NCBI GenBank assembly: GCA_964571145.1
Contig: CAZNAP010000002.1
Location: 1-64,000, forward strand
Direction: 5' to 3'
Source: Suilimivivens sp964571145
GTDB taxonomy: Bacteria > Bacillota > Clostridia > Lachnospirales > Lachnospiraceae
Length of the DNA: 64,000 nucleotides
Shown: piece after piece, positions 35,228 through 44,151 of the stretch
How the letters are laid out: every line of letters starts with the position of its first letter
Numbering within the stretch: the stretch's first letter is position 1
The notes under the pieces: model-generated
Seen by the model: only the letters and a program-made list of their open reading frames with translations
Told to the model about the DNA's origin: nothing
The model's database searches: none
Made by a program: the position numbers and the translations under genes

Positions 35228-36917
35228 AATAGATAATCAGTTAAATGAGGAAGAAAAAACAGTAGTATCCCGCCATTTTATTGAGCAGATGATTGATAAA
35301 GATCTGGAAGAAGGTGTTTATGACAATGTGCATACCAGATTCCCACCGGAACCCAATGGTTATCTGCATATTGGACATGCCAAAAGCATTTTACTGAATT
35401 ATGGACTGGCCAAAGAGTATAATGGTAAATTTAATATGCGATTTGATGATACCAATCCTACCAAGGAGAAAAGTGAATTTGTGGAATCCATTCTGGCAGA
35501 TATTAAATGGCTGGGAGCAGATTGGGAAGATAGATTGTTTTTTGCATCCAATTACTTTGAAGAAATGTATGAAGGTGCCGTAAAACTGATTAAAAAGGGC
35601 AAGGCATATATCTCAGAATTGAGTGCGGAAGAAATGAGAGAATACCGTGGAACCTTAACGGAACCAGGAAAAAATGATCCAAACCGCGAACGAAGTATAG
35701 AAGAGAACCTTGACTTATTTGAGAAAATGAAGAATGGCGAGTTTGCAGATGGCGAGCGGACATTACGTGCAAAAATAGATATGAGTTCACCGAATATCAA
35801 TATGAGAGACCCGATTCTTTATCGTGTAGCACATATGACGCACCATAATACAGGAGATAAATGGTGTATTTATCCCATGTATGATTATGCGCATCCCATA
35901 GAAGATGCAATTGAAGGAATCACACATTCAATTTGTACCTTGGAGTTTGAAGACCACAGACCGCTCTATGACTGGGTAGTAAGAGAACTGGAATATCCCA
36001 ATCCGCCCAGACAGATTGAGTTTGCTAAGTTGTATCTGACCAATGTGGTAACAGGCAAAAGATATATTAAGAAACTGGTTGAAGAAGGCATTGTAGACGG
36101 ATGGGATGACCCCAGACTGGTCTCTATAGCAGCACTTAGAAGAAGAGGCTTTACCCCTGAATCCATTAAAATGTTTGTGGATTTATGTGGCGTATCAAAG
36201 AGTAATTCTTCCACAGATTATGCAATGCTTGAGTATTGTATCAGAGAAGATTTGAAGCTGAAACGTCCGCGTATGATGGCAGTTCTAGATCCGGTTAAGT
36301 TGATTATTGATAACTATCCGGAGAATGAGTCAGAGATGCTGGAAGTAGCTAATAATCTCGAGAATGAAGAAATGGGTAGCCGTCAAGTACCCTTTGGTCG
36401 TGAGTTATACATTGAGCGAGATGACTTTATGGAAGAACCGCCCAAGAAATACTTCCGTTTATTTCCGGGAAATGAAGTGCGTTTAATGAATGCTTATTTC
36501 GTAACCTGCACCGGCTGCGTGAAGGATGAAAACGGTCAAATAACTGAGGTGCATTGTACTTATGATCCGGAGACCAAGTGTGGAACCGGGTTTACAGGCC
36601 GAAAAGTGAAGGGAACCATTCATTGGGTACCGGTTAAAGAGGCAATTCAGTCAGAAGTACGTTTGTATGAAAACATTATTGATGAGGAAAAGGGTGTTTA
36701 TAATGAAGACGGAAGTCTGAACTTAAATCCCAATTCACTCACAGTATTAAAGAATTGTTATTTAGAGCCTGCCTTGAAGGAGGCTAAAGCATATGAGAGT
36801 TTTCAGTTTGTAAGACAGGGATTTTTCTGTGTAGATGCGAAAGATACCGTTCAGGATAAACCGGTATTTAATAGAATTGTATCGTTGAAGAGTTCCTATG
36901 CATTACCAAAAGCTTAG
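35220..36917 (+). CDS. glnS: Glutaminyl-tRNA synthetase
   Basis: Class I synthetase, 565 aa. HIGH motif in FPPEPNGYLHIGHAKSILL, then MRFDDTNPTKEKSEFVESI and GWDDPRLVSIAALRRRGFTP. Where most GlnRS have VMSKRKL, this one has VVTGKRYIK, a weakened KMSKS. The C-terminal anticodon-binding beta-barrels are present (YFVTCTGCVKDENGQITEVH, then KVKGTIHWVP). Cytoplasmic. It coexists with gatCAB at 9853-13052. The closest strong ribosome site is 30 bases upstream of the ATG. The DUF2225 gene follows by 11 bases. Confidence 0.95.
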   Translation: MSEIDNQLNEEEKTVVSRHFIEQMIDKDLEEGVYDNVHTRFPPEPNGYLHIGHAKSILLNYGLAKEYNGKFNMRFDDTNPTKEKSEFVESILADIKWLGADWEDRLFFASNYFEEMYEGAVKLIKKGKAYISELSAEEMREYRGTLTEPGKNDPNRERSIEENLDLFEKMKNGEFADGERTLRAKIDMSSPNINMRDPILYRVAHMTHHNTGDKWCIYPMYDYAHPIEDAIEGITHSICTLEFEDHRPLYDWVVRELEYPNPPRQIEFAKLYLTNVVTGKRYIKKLVEEGIVDGWDDPRLVSIAALRRRGFTPESIKMFVDLCGVSKSNSSTDYAMLEYCIREDLKLKRPRMMAVLDPVKLIIDNYPENESEMLEVANNLENEEMGSRQVPFGRELYIERDDFMEEPPKKYFRLFPGNEVRLMNAYFVTCTGCVKDENGQITEVHCTYDPETKCGTGFTGRKVKGTIHWVPVKEAIQSEVRLYENIIDEEKGVYNEDGSLNLNPNSLTVLKNCYLEPALKEAKAYESFQFVRQGFFCVDAKDTVQDKPVFNRIVSLKSSYALPKA

Positions 36918-36928
36918 GAGGTAAATGA

Positions 36929-37792
36929 ATGGGTGGATTATTATCTGGATTAGGCAAATTAGGCCTTGAAAATCTGGAAGAAATGGATTTATACGAAGCA
37001 CCTGCTGCAAAGAAAGAACAAGCGGGAAGTAATAATGCTCCTAAAACTCCGGTTAAAAGTGAAGCAGATTTCTTGTTTGATAAAACCACAGAATGCCCGG
37101 TTTGCTATAAAGAGTTTAAAGCTAAAACAATGAAAGTCGGCAAAGCAAAATTATCGCATACAGACTTAGATTTACGTCCGATTTATGATGATATCGAGCC
37201 ATTGAAATATGATGTGATTTTATGCCCACATTGTGGTTATACAGCGCTGAGTCGATACTTTAAAGGAATTACTGCTTCTCAGGGCAAGTTAATCAAGGAG
37301 AGAATCTCACAAGCTTATCACAGAGCAGAGGTGAAAGAGGATACCTATACCTATGAAGAAGCAATGGATCGCTATAAACTCAGTTTGGCAAATGCAATTG
37401 TGAAGCATGCTAAAGCCAGCGAGAAGGCGTATATTTGTCTAAAAGCCGGTTGGCTTTTAAGAAGTCAGGCAGACTATCTGGCATCTACCGGCGAACTGAA
37501 TTCTGCGCGTGCAGCTGAGTTAAAGGGACAGGAAAACGAATTTTTAAAGAATGCTTTGGAAGGATTTATTACTGCCAGACAATCGGAAGGCTATCCCATG
37601 TGTGGAATGGATCAGTCGACGATGGAGTACATAGTTGCTGTATTGAGTATGGAATTTGAACAATTTGAATTATCATCACATATTATTGCAGAACTACTCA
37701 CATCTAATACGGCTACCAGCCGTATGAAAGAGAAGGCGCGTGATGTAAAAGAGCTTTTAATTGCCAGAATCAAGGATAAAAAGGCGAATTAG
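36929..37792 (+). CDS. DUF2225 domain protein
   Basis: 287-residue cytoplasmic protein. Zinc-binding pairs are visible: ECPVCYKEFKAKT and ILCPHCGYTALSRYF, followed by a mostly helical C-terminal region with TPR-like character. Members are widespread in Clostridia and of unknown function. AGGAGG precedes the ATG. It lies between glnS and a MocR regulator, separated from the latter by only two bases, so all three are probably cotranscribed. Confidence 0.9.
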   Translation: MGGLLSGLGKLGLENLEEMDLYEAPAAKKEQAGSNNAPKTPVKSEADFLFDKTTECPVCYKEFKAKTMKVGKAKLSHTDLDLRPIYDDIEPLKYDVILCPHCGYTALSRYFKGITASQGKLIKERISQAYHRAEVKEDTYTYEEAMDRYKLSLANAIVKHAKASEKAYICLKAGWLLRSQADYLASTGELNSARAAELKGQENEFLKNALEGFITARQSEGYPMCGMDQSTMEYIVAVLSMEFEQFELSSHIIAELLTSNTATSRMKEKARDVKELLIARIKDKKAN

Positions 37793-37794
37793 GC

Positions 37795-39246
37795 ATGTAT
37801 GAAATGACAATTGAACTGGTAACAAACAGTGATAAATGTTTGTACAGACAAATTTATGAACATATTTTAGATGAAATAAAAAAAGGGAAGCTTCTTGCAG
37901 GTGAGAAGCTTCCCTCAACTCGTTCTTTGGCAGAATATTTGCAGGTTGCAAGAAGTACAGTGGACTTGGCTTACAGTCAGCTTCAGGCAGAGGGATATAT
38001 AGAATCTCGTCCCCATAGCGGATATTATGTAAACCAAATAGAAGAACTACTGGATTTATCTGTAACTATTTATGCAAATGAGCAGCCAGATAGCAATAAG
38101 CAATCAGACTTAACACAGGATGTGATGCAAGATCAATCAGAAATAAAGTATGATTTTTCGCCTCATGCAGTCAGTCTGAAAAATTTTCCGTATTCCACAT
38201 GGAAGCGTTTGACTAAAAATATTCTGGTAGATGCCAATAGTGAAATGTTTGCACTGGGAGATGCTCAGGGAGATTTGCAACTGCGAACCACAATCAGTCG
38301 ATATCTGTATTCCTCCCGAGGGGTTAATTGTCGTCCGGAACAGGTTATTATCGGAGCAGGAAATGACTATTTGTATTTGCTCTTGGAGAAGATTCTGGGC
38401 AGACATGTGCCCATAGCAATGGAGGAACCAACTTACCGACGTGCTTATCAGGTATTTGATTCTTTTGCATATCCAATTCAGACAATCCCAATGGATGCAG
38501 CAGGAATGGATGTGAATATGCTTCGACAGAGCGAGTCGCAGGTGGCTTATATTATGCCTTCTCATCAGTTTCCTACAGGAATTGTAATGCCAATTGGCAG
38601 GAGAATGGAATTGTTAAAGTGGGCACAGGAAGACGAAAACCGCTATTTAATAGAAGATGATTATGACAGTGAATTCAGATACATAGGGAAACCGATTCCG
38701 GCACTCCAAGGAGCGGATCGACAAGGTAAGGTCATTTATATGGGTACCTTCTCTAAGTCAATTGCCCCGGCAATTCGTGTGGGGTATATGGTGTTGCCTG
38801 AAAAGCTTCTTGACATATACAAACAAAACTGCCGGTTTTATGCCTGTACAGTTTCCAGAATTGACCAAAAAATAATCAATGAATTTATCGCAGATGGGTA
38901 TTTTGAACGATACTTAAATAAAATGAGAAAGTTATATAAAGAAAAACATGATTTTTTGTTAGAGCAGTTGATTCCCTTTGAGAAAGAGTTTGCACTATCA
39001 GGAGAAAATGCAGGATTGCATATTTTGCTAACCAGTCGCAGCAGGATTCCCGAACAGGAACTTTTAGATACAGCCCGTAAACATCATGTACGAGTATATG
39101 GTATTTCTGATGCGTGTATGGGGCATCAAAATCATTCTGGCAAGTCATTACCGGGAAAAGTATTGCTTGGTTATGGTGCGCTGGATCAGTCAGAACTTGA
39201 ACAGGGCATGGCCGAACTGCGGAATGCTTGGAAAGAATATTTGTAA
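37795..39246 (+). CDS. MocR/PdxR-type transcriptional regulator (GntR HTH plus aminotransferase fold)
   Basis: 483 aa. N-terminal GntR winged helix (about 1-80): LYRQIYEHILDEIKKGKL, LPSTRSLAEYLQVARSTVDL, QAEGYIESRPHSGYYV. Linker to about 115, then a fold-type I aminotransferase domain with GAGNDYLYLLLEKIL, EDDYDSEFRY and the PLP lysine in MGTFSKSIAPAIRVGYM. PLP or an aminated ligand is the expected signal. The target is unknown; no vitamin B6 genes are nearby. The ATG is two bases after the DUF2225 stop with a weak ribosome site, suggesting coupling. Confidence 0.93.
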   Translation: MYEMTIELVTNSDKCLYRQIYEHILDEIKKGKLLAGEKLPSTRSLAEYLQVARSTVDLAYSQLQAEGYIESRPHSGYYVNQIEELLDLSVTIYANEQPDSNKQSDLTQDVMQDQSEIKYDFSPHAVSLKNFPYSTWKRLTKNILVDANSEMFALGDAQGDLQLRTTISRYLYSSRGVNCRPEQVIIGAGNDYLYLLLEKILGRHVPIAMEEPTYRRAYQVFDSFAYPIQTIPMDAAGMDVNMLRQSESQVAYIMPSHQFPTGIVMPIGRRMELLKWAQEDENRYLIEDDYDSEFRYIGKPIPALQGADRQGKVIYMGTFSKSIAPAIRVGYMVLPEKLLDIYKQNCRFYACTVSRIDQKIINEFIADGYFERYLNKMRKLYKEKHDFLLEQLIPFEKEFALSGENAGLHILLTSRSRIPEQELLDTARKHHVRVYGISDACMGHQNHSGKSLPGKVLLGYGALDQSELEQGMAELRNAWKEYL

Positions 39247-39280
39247 ATAATATTTTCTCTTATACAAGCCTAGCGCCAAG

Positions 39281-40042
39281 CTATTTGCTCTGTTTATAAA
39301 CAGGGTCGGCAGGGTAGCCACCTTTTAATTTCTGCATGCCACGCTGAATGGCATCTTTGGAATTCTTCCAATCGGCATTCTGATTACGATAATCAAATTT
39401 GTCTACTAACCAGGTTACATCTTCCTGAAGACGTGCCATGTTTTTATCCATTAGTTCGAATATGGCAGGATAAAATTCTTTTTTCTCTTTATCACTCAGT
39501 CTGGTTTCACCATATTCGCATAAATATGCAAAATGTGTTAAGCAGAAGCCTTTTCCGGATAATACTTTTTTCCGAAAAGCATCGTCCTTTTTATACAAAA
39601 AAAAGAAGGTATCCATATACCTGTCATAAGTGTCTTTAAAACGATTGCAAACATAACAGGATTTGTCCTTAGCCGCCATCCAGACACCAATAGAACTAAC
39701 CGGTTCAGAATTCTTCTTGTATTTCCCCATCAGAGGTGTTTTGGTCGGTGTATATTTTTGAAATTGCTCTTTTAATTCCTTGTTAATTTGCATATAGTGT
39801 GTTTTCAAAATCCAGCCATTACCAAGGGTATTGCCGTAATCAAACATTTTCTTAAAGTGGGTGCGGCAGAATCCGGCATGGTCAGTGGCTTCTCTGACAT
39901 CGCTTTCCATATAGGAGGAGCCGGAGCCAAGTACAAAGTCCAGTAAATCTTGTTCGATTTCCCGCTCAATAAAGCAAAATGGACATTCGTCATCTGCATT
40001 AATTGCATCATTAAGAGGTATTGTATAAAGCGTTTCTTTCAT
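39281..40042 (-). CDS. DUF6062 family cysteine-rich protein
   Basis: 253 aa, cytoplasmic. Paired motifs suggest two zinc sites made from an internal duplication: DECPFCFIEREIEQD with HAGFCRTHFKKMFDYGN, then KSCYVCNRFKDTYDRYMD with GKGFCLTHFAYLCEYGE. This matches what I remember as DUF6062. Function unknown. It shares its strand with the TetR gene upstream (36 bases between), so the regulator may control it. Confidence 0.82.
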   Translation of the reverse strand: MKETLYTIPLNDAINADDECPFCFIEREIEQDLLDFVLGSGSSYMESDVREATDHAGFCRTHFKKMFDYGNTLGNGWILKTHYMQINKELKEQFQKYTPTKTPLMGKYKKNSEPVSSIGVWMAAKDKSCYVCNRFKDTYDRYMDTFFFLYKKDDAFRKKVLSGKGFCLTHFAYLCEYGETRLSDKEKKEFYPAIFELMDKNMARLQEDVTWLVDKFDYRNQNADWKNSKDAIQRGMQKLKGGYPADPVYKQSK

Positions 40043-40078
40043 ATTATGTTATTACCTTTGTTTTATTTGTAAGTCTTT

Positions 40079-40681
40079 TTATTTATAAGTCAGCCGTTGC
40101 AGCATATCAAGATATTGAAGTAATTCCTGATGATACATCTCCGGTTGAAAAGAGTCGTTCGTAAAGAATTCGGACATGAGTCCACATACAGTGAATTCAA
40201 TCATAGCAGAAAGCCTGTCCACATCTACTTCTGATTTAAAACGGTCAATGCGGGCTTTTAGCATAATTTCAGCATAATAATCGGGCAAAATATTGCGCTT
40301 ATCTTCGGTCTCTGTTAGGGCTTCATTTACATTTTCGGTTTTGCTGGTATTTAAATACTGAAGCATATAGGGATAATTTTTCATCACCTGCAGCTGCGCA
40401 GTCTTAATTTGACGCTGAAGCTGAAAATAGTCTGTTTCCTTTGGAGAAACTCCGGTAGAAAGTTCCAACATCATATAACGAACACTATAGTCATAGATGA
40501 ATGAATAGAGTCCCAGCTTGCTAATGAAATAATGAAATAAAAGGCCTTTGCTGATACCGGCTTCTTTGACAATATCGTCGGTGCTTGCATGTTCATAGCC
40601 CTTCATGGCAAATACTTTTAATGCTGCATTAATCATTCTGTCCTGTTTCTCTTTTTTTAAGTCAAAAAATTTCTCATTCAT
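40079..40681 (-). CDS. TetR-family transcriptional regulator
   Basis: 200 aa. HTH: KQDRMINAALKVFAMKGYEHASTDDIVKEAGISKGLLFHYF; the remaining helices form the ligand-binding dimer domain. The start at 40681 has GGAAGG upstream; the in-frame region before it lacks a ribosome site. An imperfect dyad around GACT-TTGCG-AGTC (40726-40738) may be its operator. Likely regulates itself and the DUF6062 gene (inference). Confidence 0.92.
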   Translation of the reverse strand: MNEKFFDLKKEKQDRMINAALKVFAMKGYEHASTDDIVKEAGISKGLLFHYFISKLGLYSFIYDYSVRYMMLELSTGVSPKETDYFQLQRQIKTAQLQVMKNYPYMLQYLNTSKTENVNEALTETEDKRNILPDYYAEIMLKARIDRFKSEVDVDRLSAMIEFTVCGLMSEFFTNDSFQPEMYHQELLQYLDMLQRLTYK

Positions 40682-40879
40682 ATTTCGTAACCGTACCTTC
40701 CCCAACCTGTATAACTGCATTCGTTGACTTTGCGAGTCGAAGTTAAATATATCATATTTTATAGTGCTTATCAATGTTTTTCAGAAAATTAATGCTTTTT
40801 TTATACATATTCTCTTTTCAATTCCACAAAATAGTATTAAGATATACCTAAATGAAAAGCAATTGAAAGGAGTACGTGT

Positions 40880-41389
40880 ATGTCCAGAAAATTTGGTAAA
40901 TTTTTACTTTTCTCAGCGATAGCCGGAGCCGCTGCTTATGGTGCATATTATTATTTGCAATCAAAGGAGAAAGCCCCTGTAGGAACAAAGAATAATGATG
41001 CGGATGACGATTTTGATGATTTTTCAGAGGATTTGGATGAGGAAATTCCTCCTGCCAAAGAGCGTTCATATGTATCACTCAATCTGGACAAAGCAGAAGC
41101 ATTTGCTTCAGGCGCATTCCAGAAAGCCAAAGAAGTCATAGCTGACTCTGTTCAACAAGTAAAAGAAACCGTCAAGTCGGTAGCTGAAACACAATCTGTT
41201 GCAAATGGTAATTTTACAGATATTACTGATTTAAACAGAGAAGAATCAGATGATTCATTTACATTTCAAACAGTAGATACGTCAGCAACAGCAGATGTTT
41301 CTCCGAAGGAGCCATCCGATGAGGAACAGACAGTTGTTACACAAGAAGGGCAAGTAGAAGAGTTTTTTGATGATGATAAACAGGAATAA
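40880..41389 (+). CDS. Small acidic membrane-anchored protein, unknown
   Basis: 169 aa. N-terminal hydrophobic helix (about 8-26: KFLLFSAIAGAAAYGAYYYL), a very acidic stretch (DADDDFDDFSEDLDEE), an amphipathic helix with QKAKEVIADSVQQVKETVKS, and an acidic low-complexity end. The layout resembles YtxH-like proteins, but it is too diverged to assign. AAAGGAG precedes the ATG. It is convergent with spoVAC across a bidirectional terminator. Confidence 0.75.
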   Translation: MSRKFGKFLLFSAIAGAAAYGAYYYLQSKEKAPVGTKNNDADDDFDDFSEDLDEEIPPAKERSYVSLNLDKAEAFASGAFQKAKEVIADSVQQVKETVKSVAETQSVANGNFTDITDLNREESDDSFTFQTVDTSATADVSPKEPSDEEQTVVTQEGQVEEFFDDDKQE

Positions 41390-41397
41390 ACTTATGT

Positions 41398-41432
41398 ATA
41401 GGAGTGGTCTTAGACCACTCCTATAATTTTGA
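41398..41432. terminator. Bidirectional terminator (13-bp perfect stem)
   Basis: ATAGGAGTGGTCT and AGACCACTCCTAT are exact complements around one base. On the forward strand AATTTT follows. The spoVAC stop codon lies inside the stem. Confidence 0.85.
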
Positions 41433-41889
41433 GTAACCAATATCCCAAGCCTAAAAGCCAGCTGGTGAAAATGCCGTATAAAATAACCGGACCTGCAATG
41501 GTGAAAATCTTACATCCAATACCAAAAATTTGTCCTTCTTTCTTGAACTCAATGGCTGGTGCTGCTACAGAATTTGCAAATCCAGTAATCGGAACCAATG
41601 CACCTGCTCCACCAAACTTCACCAGTGATGGATAAATGTTGAAGCCTGTAAGCAATACGGCAGCAAAAACCAGAATTAAGGAGCAAAAGCTACCTGCCAT
41701 TTCTTTATCCATGCCCAGTTTGTTGGTGGCATAATTCAATAAACATTGTCCAATCACACAGATAATTCCACCTACTATAAATGCCTTCAACATTTGCAAA
41801 TACAAATTGTGCGTGGGAGTAATCTTCTTCACATATTCCTGATAATTCTTTTCCTGAATTGCCTTTTCTTCTTTATTCATGTCACCCAT
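41410..41889 (-). CDS. spoVAC: Stage V sporulation protein AC
   Basis: 159 aa, four to five membrane helices. SpoVAC belongs to the spore inner-membrane channel that loads and releases dipicolinic acid. Seen: YVKKITPTHNLYLQMLKAF, GGIICVIGQCLLNYATNKLG, AGALVPITGFANSVAAPAIE and GCKIFTIAGPVILYG. The start at 41889 has GAGGGAT eight bases upstream. In Bacillus spoVAC, D and E are adjacent; here spoVAD is 4.4 kb away on the other strand and spoVAE is not in the window. Confidence 0.93.
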   Translation of the reverse strand: MGDMNKEEKAIQEKNYQEYVKKITPTHNLYLQMLKAFIVGGIICVIGQCLLNYATNKLGMDKEMAGSFCSLILVFAAVLLTGFNIYPSLVKFGGAGALVPITGFANSVAAPAIEFKKEGQIFGIGCKIFTIAGPVILYGIFTSWLLGLGYWLLKIIGVV

Positions 41890-42040
41890 TAAAATCCCTC
41901 TTTCTTGAACATAGCCTTTCTCATAATACACTTATTATCATTATTCCTATTTCTGTTATTTTTATTTCTGTTATTCTTATTTTTTTAATATTTTGGGAGT
42001 GTCGTCTTGATATATTGAGAAACTGCGGACCCAAGAAAGA

Positions 42041-42538
42041 TTATGAATGCTCATCATCAATCAACTTTTTCGCTGGATAAAACAATGTTTTCCTTTTATG
42101 CAAATAGATAATCGATAATACAGATATAACCAAGCAGATAATAGTTGCTACTTCAACTGATGGTAAAAGGGTAGAGATACACATACAGATGAAAGCCAAA
42201 AAAATGGACAGTAGAAACAATGTGACCGAAGTTTCAGCAATATCATAGTCGTACAATTGGGAGATTGTATAGGGCATAGGGATTAGTAGTATAAACATGG
42301 ATTGCATTAACCAATAACCTGCTTTTTTAAATTTCAAAGCATGATACATTGTGATAGCTATGTAAAATGCAAACAGTAATAAATAAACAGTCACATCAGG
42401 CCTTTTGGCATCACCGAAAATCAGTGCTTCAAGAATACAAAAAATAGCCAATCCTGGCATTATTAAAAATGTAAAAATATAGAAATACGCCATATTTCCA
42501 CTTTTAGCACATTCTTTTTCACCCATTTGTTTTCCCAC
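42041..42538 (-). CDS. Polytopic membrane protein, unknown
   Basis: 165 aa with five predicted membrane helices, short basic loops (LKFKKAGYW) and a C-terminal KRKTLFYPAKKLIDDEHS. No family recognised. GGTGGG precedes the ATG at 42538. It lies upstream of spoVAC on the same strand, with 150 bases of AT-rich sequence between, including two near-identical TATTTCTGTTATT units (41948-41976). Confidence 0.65.
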   Translation of the reverse strand: MGKQMGEKECAKSGNMAYFYIFTFLIMPGLAIFCILEALIFGDAKRPDVTVYLLLFAFYIAITMYHALKFKKAGYWLMQSMFILLIPMPYTISQLYDYDIAETSVTLFLLSIFLAFICMCISTLLPSVEVATIICLVISVLSIIYLHKRKTLFYPAKKLIDDEHS

Positions 42539-42594
42539 CTTTACAATATTTTGATCAACACAAATATTTTATCATGTTAATTGAACGGTGTCTA

Positions 42595-42626
42595 TTTTCG
42601 GTAATAAGAATTTTCGGTAATAAGAA
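42595..42626 (+). repeat. Perfect 16-bp tandem duplication
   Basis: TTTTCGGTAATAAGAA occurs twice head to tail. It lies in the 170-base divergent region between the membrane protein and the MBOAT gene. Confidence 0.95.
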
Positions 42627-42708
42627 TAAAACACTACTTGTCGATTTATGTCAGTAATGATACAATTAGTACGAATTACGAATCTATTAATAAGAGTAGG
42701 ATATTGCA

Positions 42709-44085
42709 ATGATTAGTTTTGCTAGTTTTGAATTTATATTTCGGTTTTTACCGATTTTTTTGATTATATATTTTATAGTACCGGCTAAACACAGAGAGAT
42801 TACATTACTGATAGGTAGTCTGTTTTTTTATGCCGTGGGTGAGCCGATTTTTATTTTGGTGCTGATTGTATTGACCGCATTAAACTATTATTGGGGTCTA
42901 AAAATATGGGAACGTGGAACCGGGTTTGAGATACATATCTGGCAGGCCAAACAGCGCAAGAAGTTTATGGTGACAGCCGTGATTATTGACGTTGCTGTTT
43001 TGGTCTTATTTAAATGCTTAAGTACCTTCGTGGATCAGACATTACTGCCACTTGGAATCAGCTTTTATATCTTTAAGATGATTTCTTTTCAGGTTGACAT
43101 GTTGCGTCAAGAAATCAGAAATAAACCTAAGTTCTTATATTGTGCGTTGTATTTCTCGCTGTTTCCACAAGTGGTTTCAGGACCGATTATGCGGTATAAC
43201 CAGGGCGAATTTGAATTAGAGAGAACCTGTAACTGGGAGCAGTTCGAAGATGGATTAAAGTACTTCGTGCTGGGACTTGGAATGAAGGTATTATTGGCTG
43301 ACAGATTGGCAATTTTGTGGAATGATTTGCAGATGATAGGGTTTCAAAGTATTTCGACTCCTCTGGCTTGGTTGGGAGCAGTCGGTTACTCCTTGCAACT
43401 ATATTTTGATTTCTGGGGATATTCGCTGATGGCAGCAGGCTTGTTGGTGATGCTCGGATACGAATTTATTGAAAACTTTAATCATCCTTATGCATCCAGA
43501 ACCATCTCAGAATTTTATCGCAGATGGCATGTGACACTTGGAAGCTGGTTTAGGGATTATGTTTATTTTCCTATGGGCGGCAGCAGATGCTCCGGGAAAA
43601 AGTTGATTATGAATCTGGCAGTGGTTTGGTTACTCACCGGGCTTTGGCATGGAAATGGAGTGAACTTCCTGATTTGGGGAGCAGTATTAGGGTTGTTCAT
43701 TATTTTGGAAAAGCGCTTCTATGGTAAATTCTTGCAGAAAATTCCAGTACTGGGGAATTTATATGTATTGATTTTGATTCCGTTAACTTGGGTTGTGTTT
43801 GCAATTAGCAATTTAAAACAACTGAGTATTTATTTTGGACGGCTGTTTCCGTTTATCGGAGGACCGGGGCTGGCAGTTAACAGTCAGGATATCTTTAAAT
43901 ATGGTCAGAATTATGCACCATTTTTGATAGCTGGTATGCTGCTTTGCATTCCCGCAATTATGAATTTCTATGAAAAGCATAAGAAGAATCCGATTATTAT
44001 TTTGTTATTAGCTGTTATTTTCTGGTTTTCTGTATACTTTATAGCAAGCAGTGCCGGAAATCCGTTTATGTATTTGAATTTTTAG
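42709..44085 (+). CDS. MBOAT-family O-acyltransferase (AlgI/PatA-like)
   Basis: 458-residue polytopic membrane enzyme that passes acyl groups, usually acetyl, across the membrane to an outside polysaccharide. Signatures: SFYIFKMISFQVDMLR, FPQVVSGPIMRYN, FYRRWHVTLGSWFRDYVYFP (invariant His) and LLTGLWHGNGVNFLIWG (catalytic His about 314). About ten helices. The next gene encodes an SGNH hydrolase-fold protein, the usual partner (AlgX/AlgJ role). Together they probably acetylate a wall or capsule glycan, possibly in the spore context given the flanking spoVA genes (inference). Confidence 0.93.
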   Translation: MISFASFEFIFRFLPIFLIIYFIVPAKHREITLLIGSLFFYAVGEPIFILVLIVLTALNYYWGLKIWERGTGFEIHIWQAKQRKKFMVTAVIIDVAVLVLFKCLSTFVDQTLLPLGISFYIFKMISFQVDMLRQEIRNKPKFLYCALYFSLFPQVVSGPIMRYNQGEFELERTCNWEQFEDGLKYFVLGLGMKVLLADRLAILWNDLQMIGFQSISTPLAWLGAVGYSLQLYFDFWGYSLMAAGLLVMLGYEFIENFNHPYASRTISEFYRRWHVTLGSWFRDYVYFPMGGSRCSGKKLIMNLAVVWLLTGLWHGNGVNFLIWGAVLGLFIILEKRFYGKFLQKIPVLGNLYVLILIPLTWVVFAISNLKQLSIYFGRLFPFIGGPGLAVNSQDIFKYGQNYAPFLIAGMLLCIPAIMNFYEKHKKNPIIILLLAVIFWFSVYFIASSAGNPFMYLNF

Positions 44086-44087
44086 TT

Positions 44088-44131
44088 TAGTCATTCGGTG
44101 TTTAGTCACTCGGATAAGTACCGAGTGACTA
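44088..44131 (+). repeat. Palindromic dispersed element, best copy, with upstream half-copy
   Basis: TAGTCACTCGG (44103-44113), loop ATAAGTA, CCGAGTGACTA (44121-44131): a perfect 11-bp hairpin. Directly before it, TAGTCATTCGGTGTTTA (44088-44104) matches 2853-2869. No T-run follows. It lies between the MBOAT stop and the SGNH gene ribosome site. Confidence 0.95.
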
Positions 44132-44151
44132 GAAAAGGTTAGGTAAAAGGC

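Noticed and set aside
40726..40738. GACT-TTGCG-AGTC dyad as the TetR operator
   Set aside because: Only four paired bases in the core; mentioned in the gene entry but not called as a feature.
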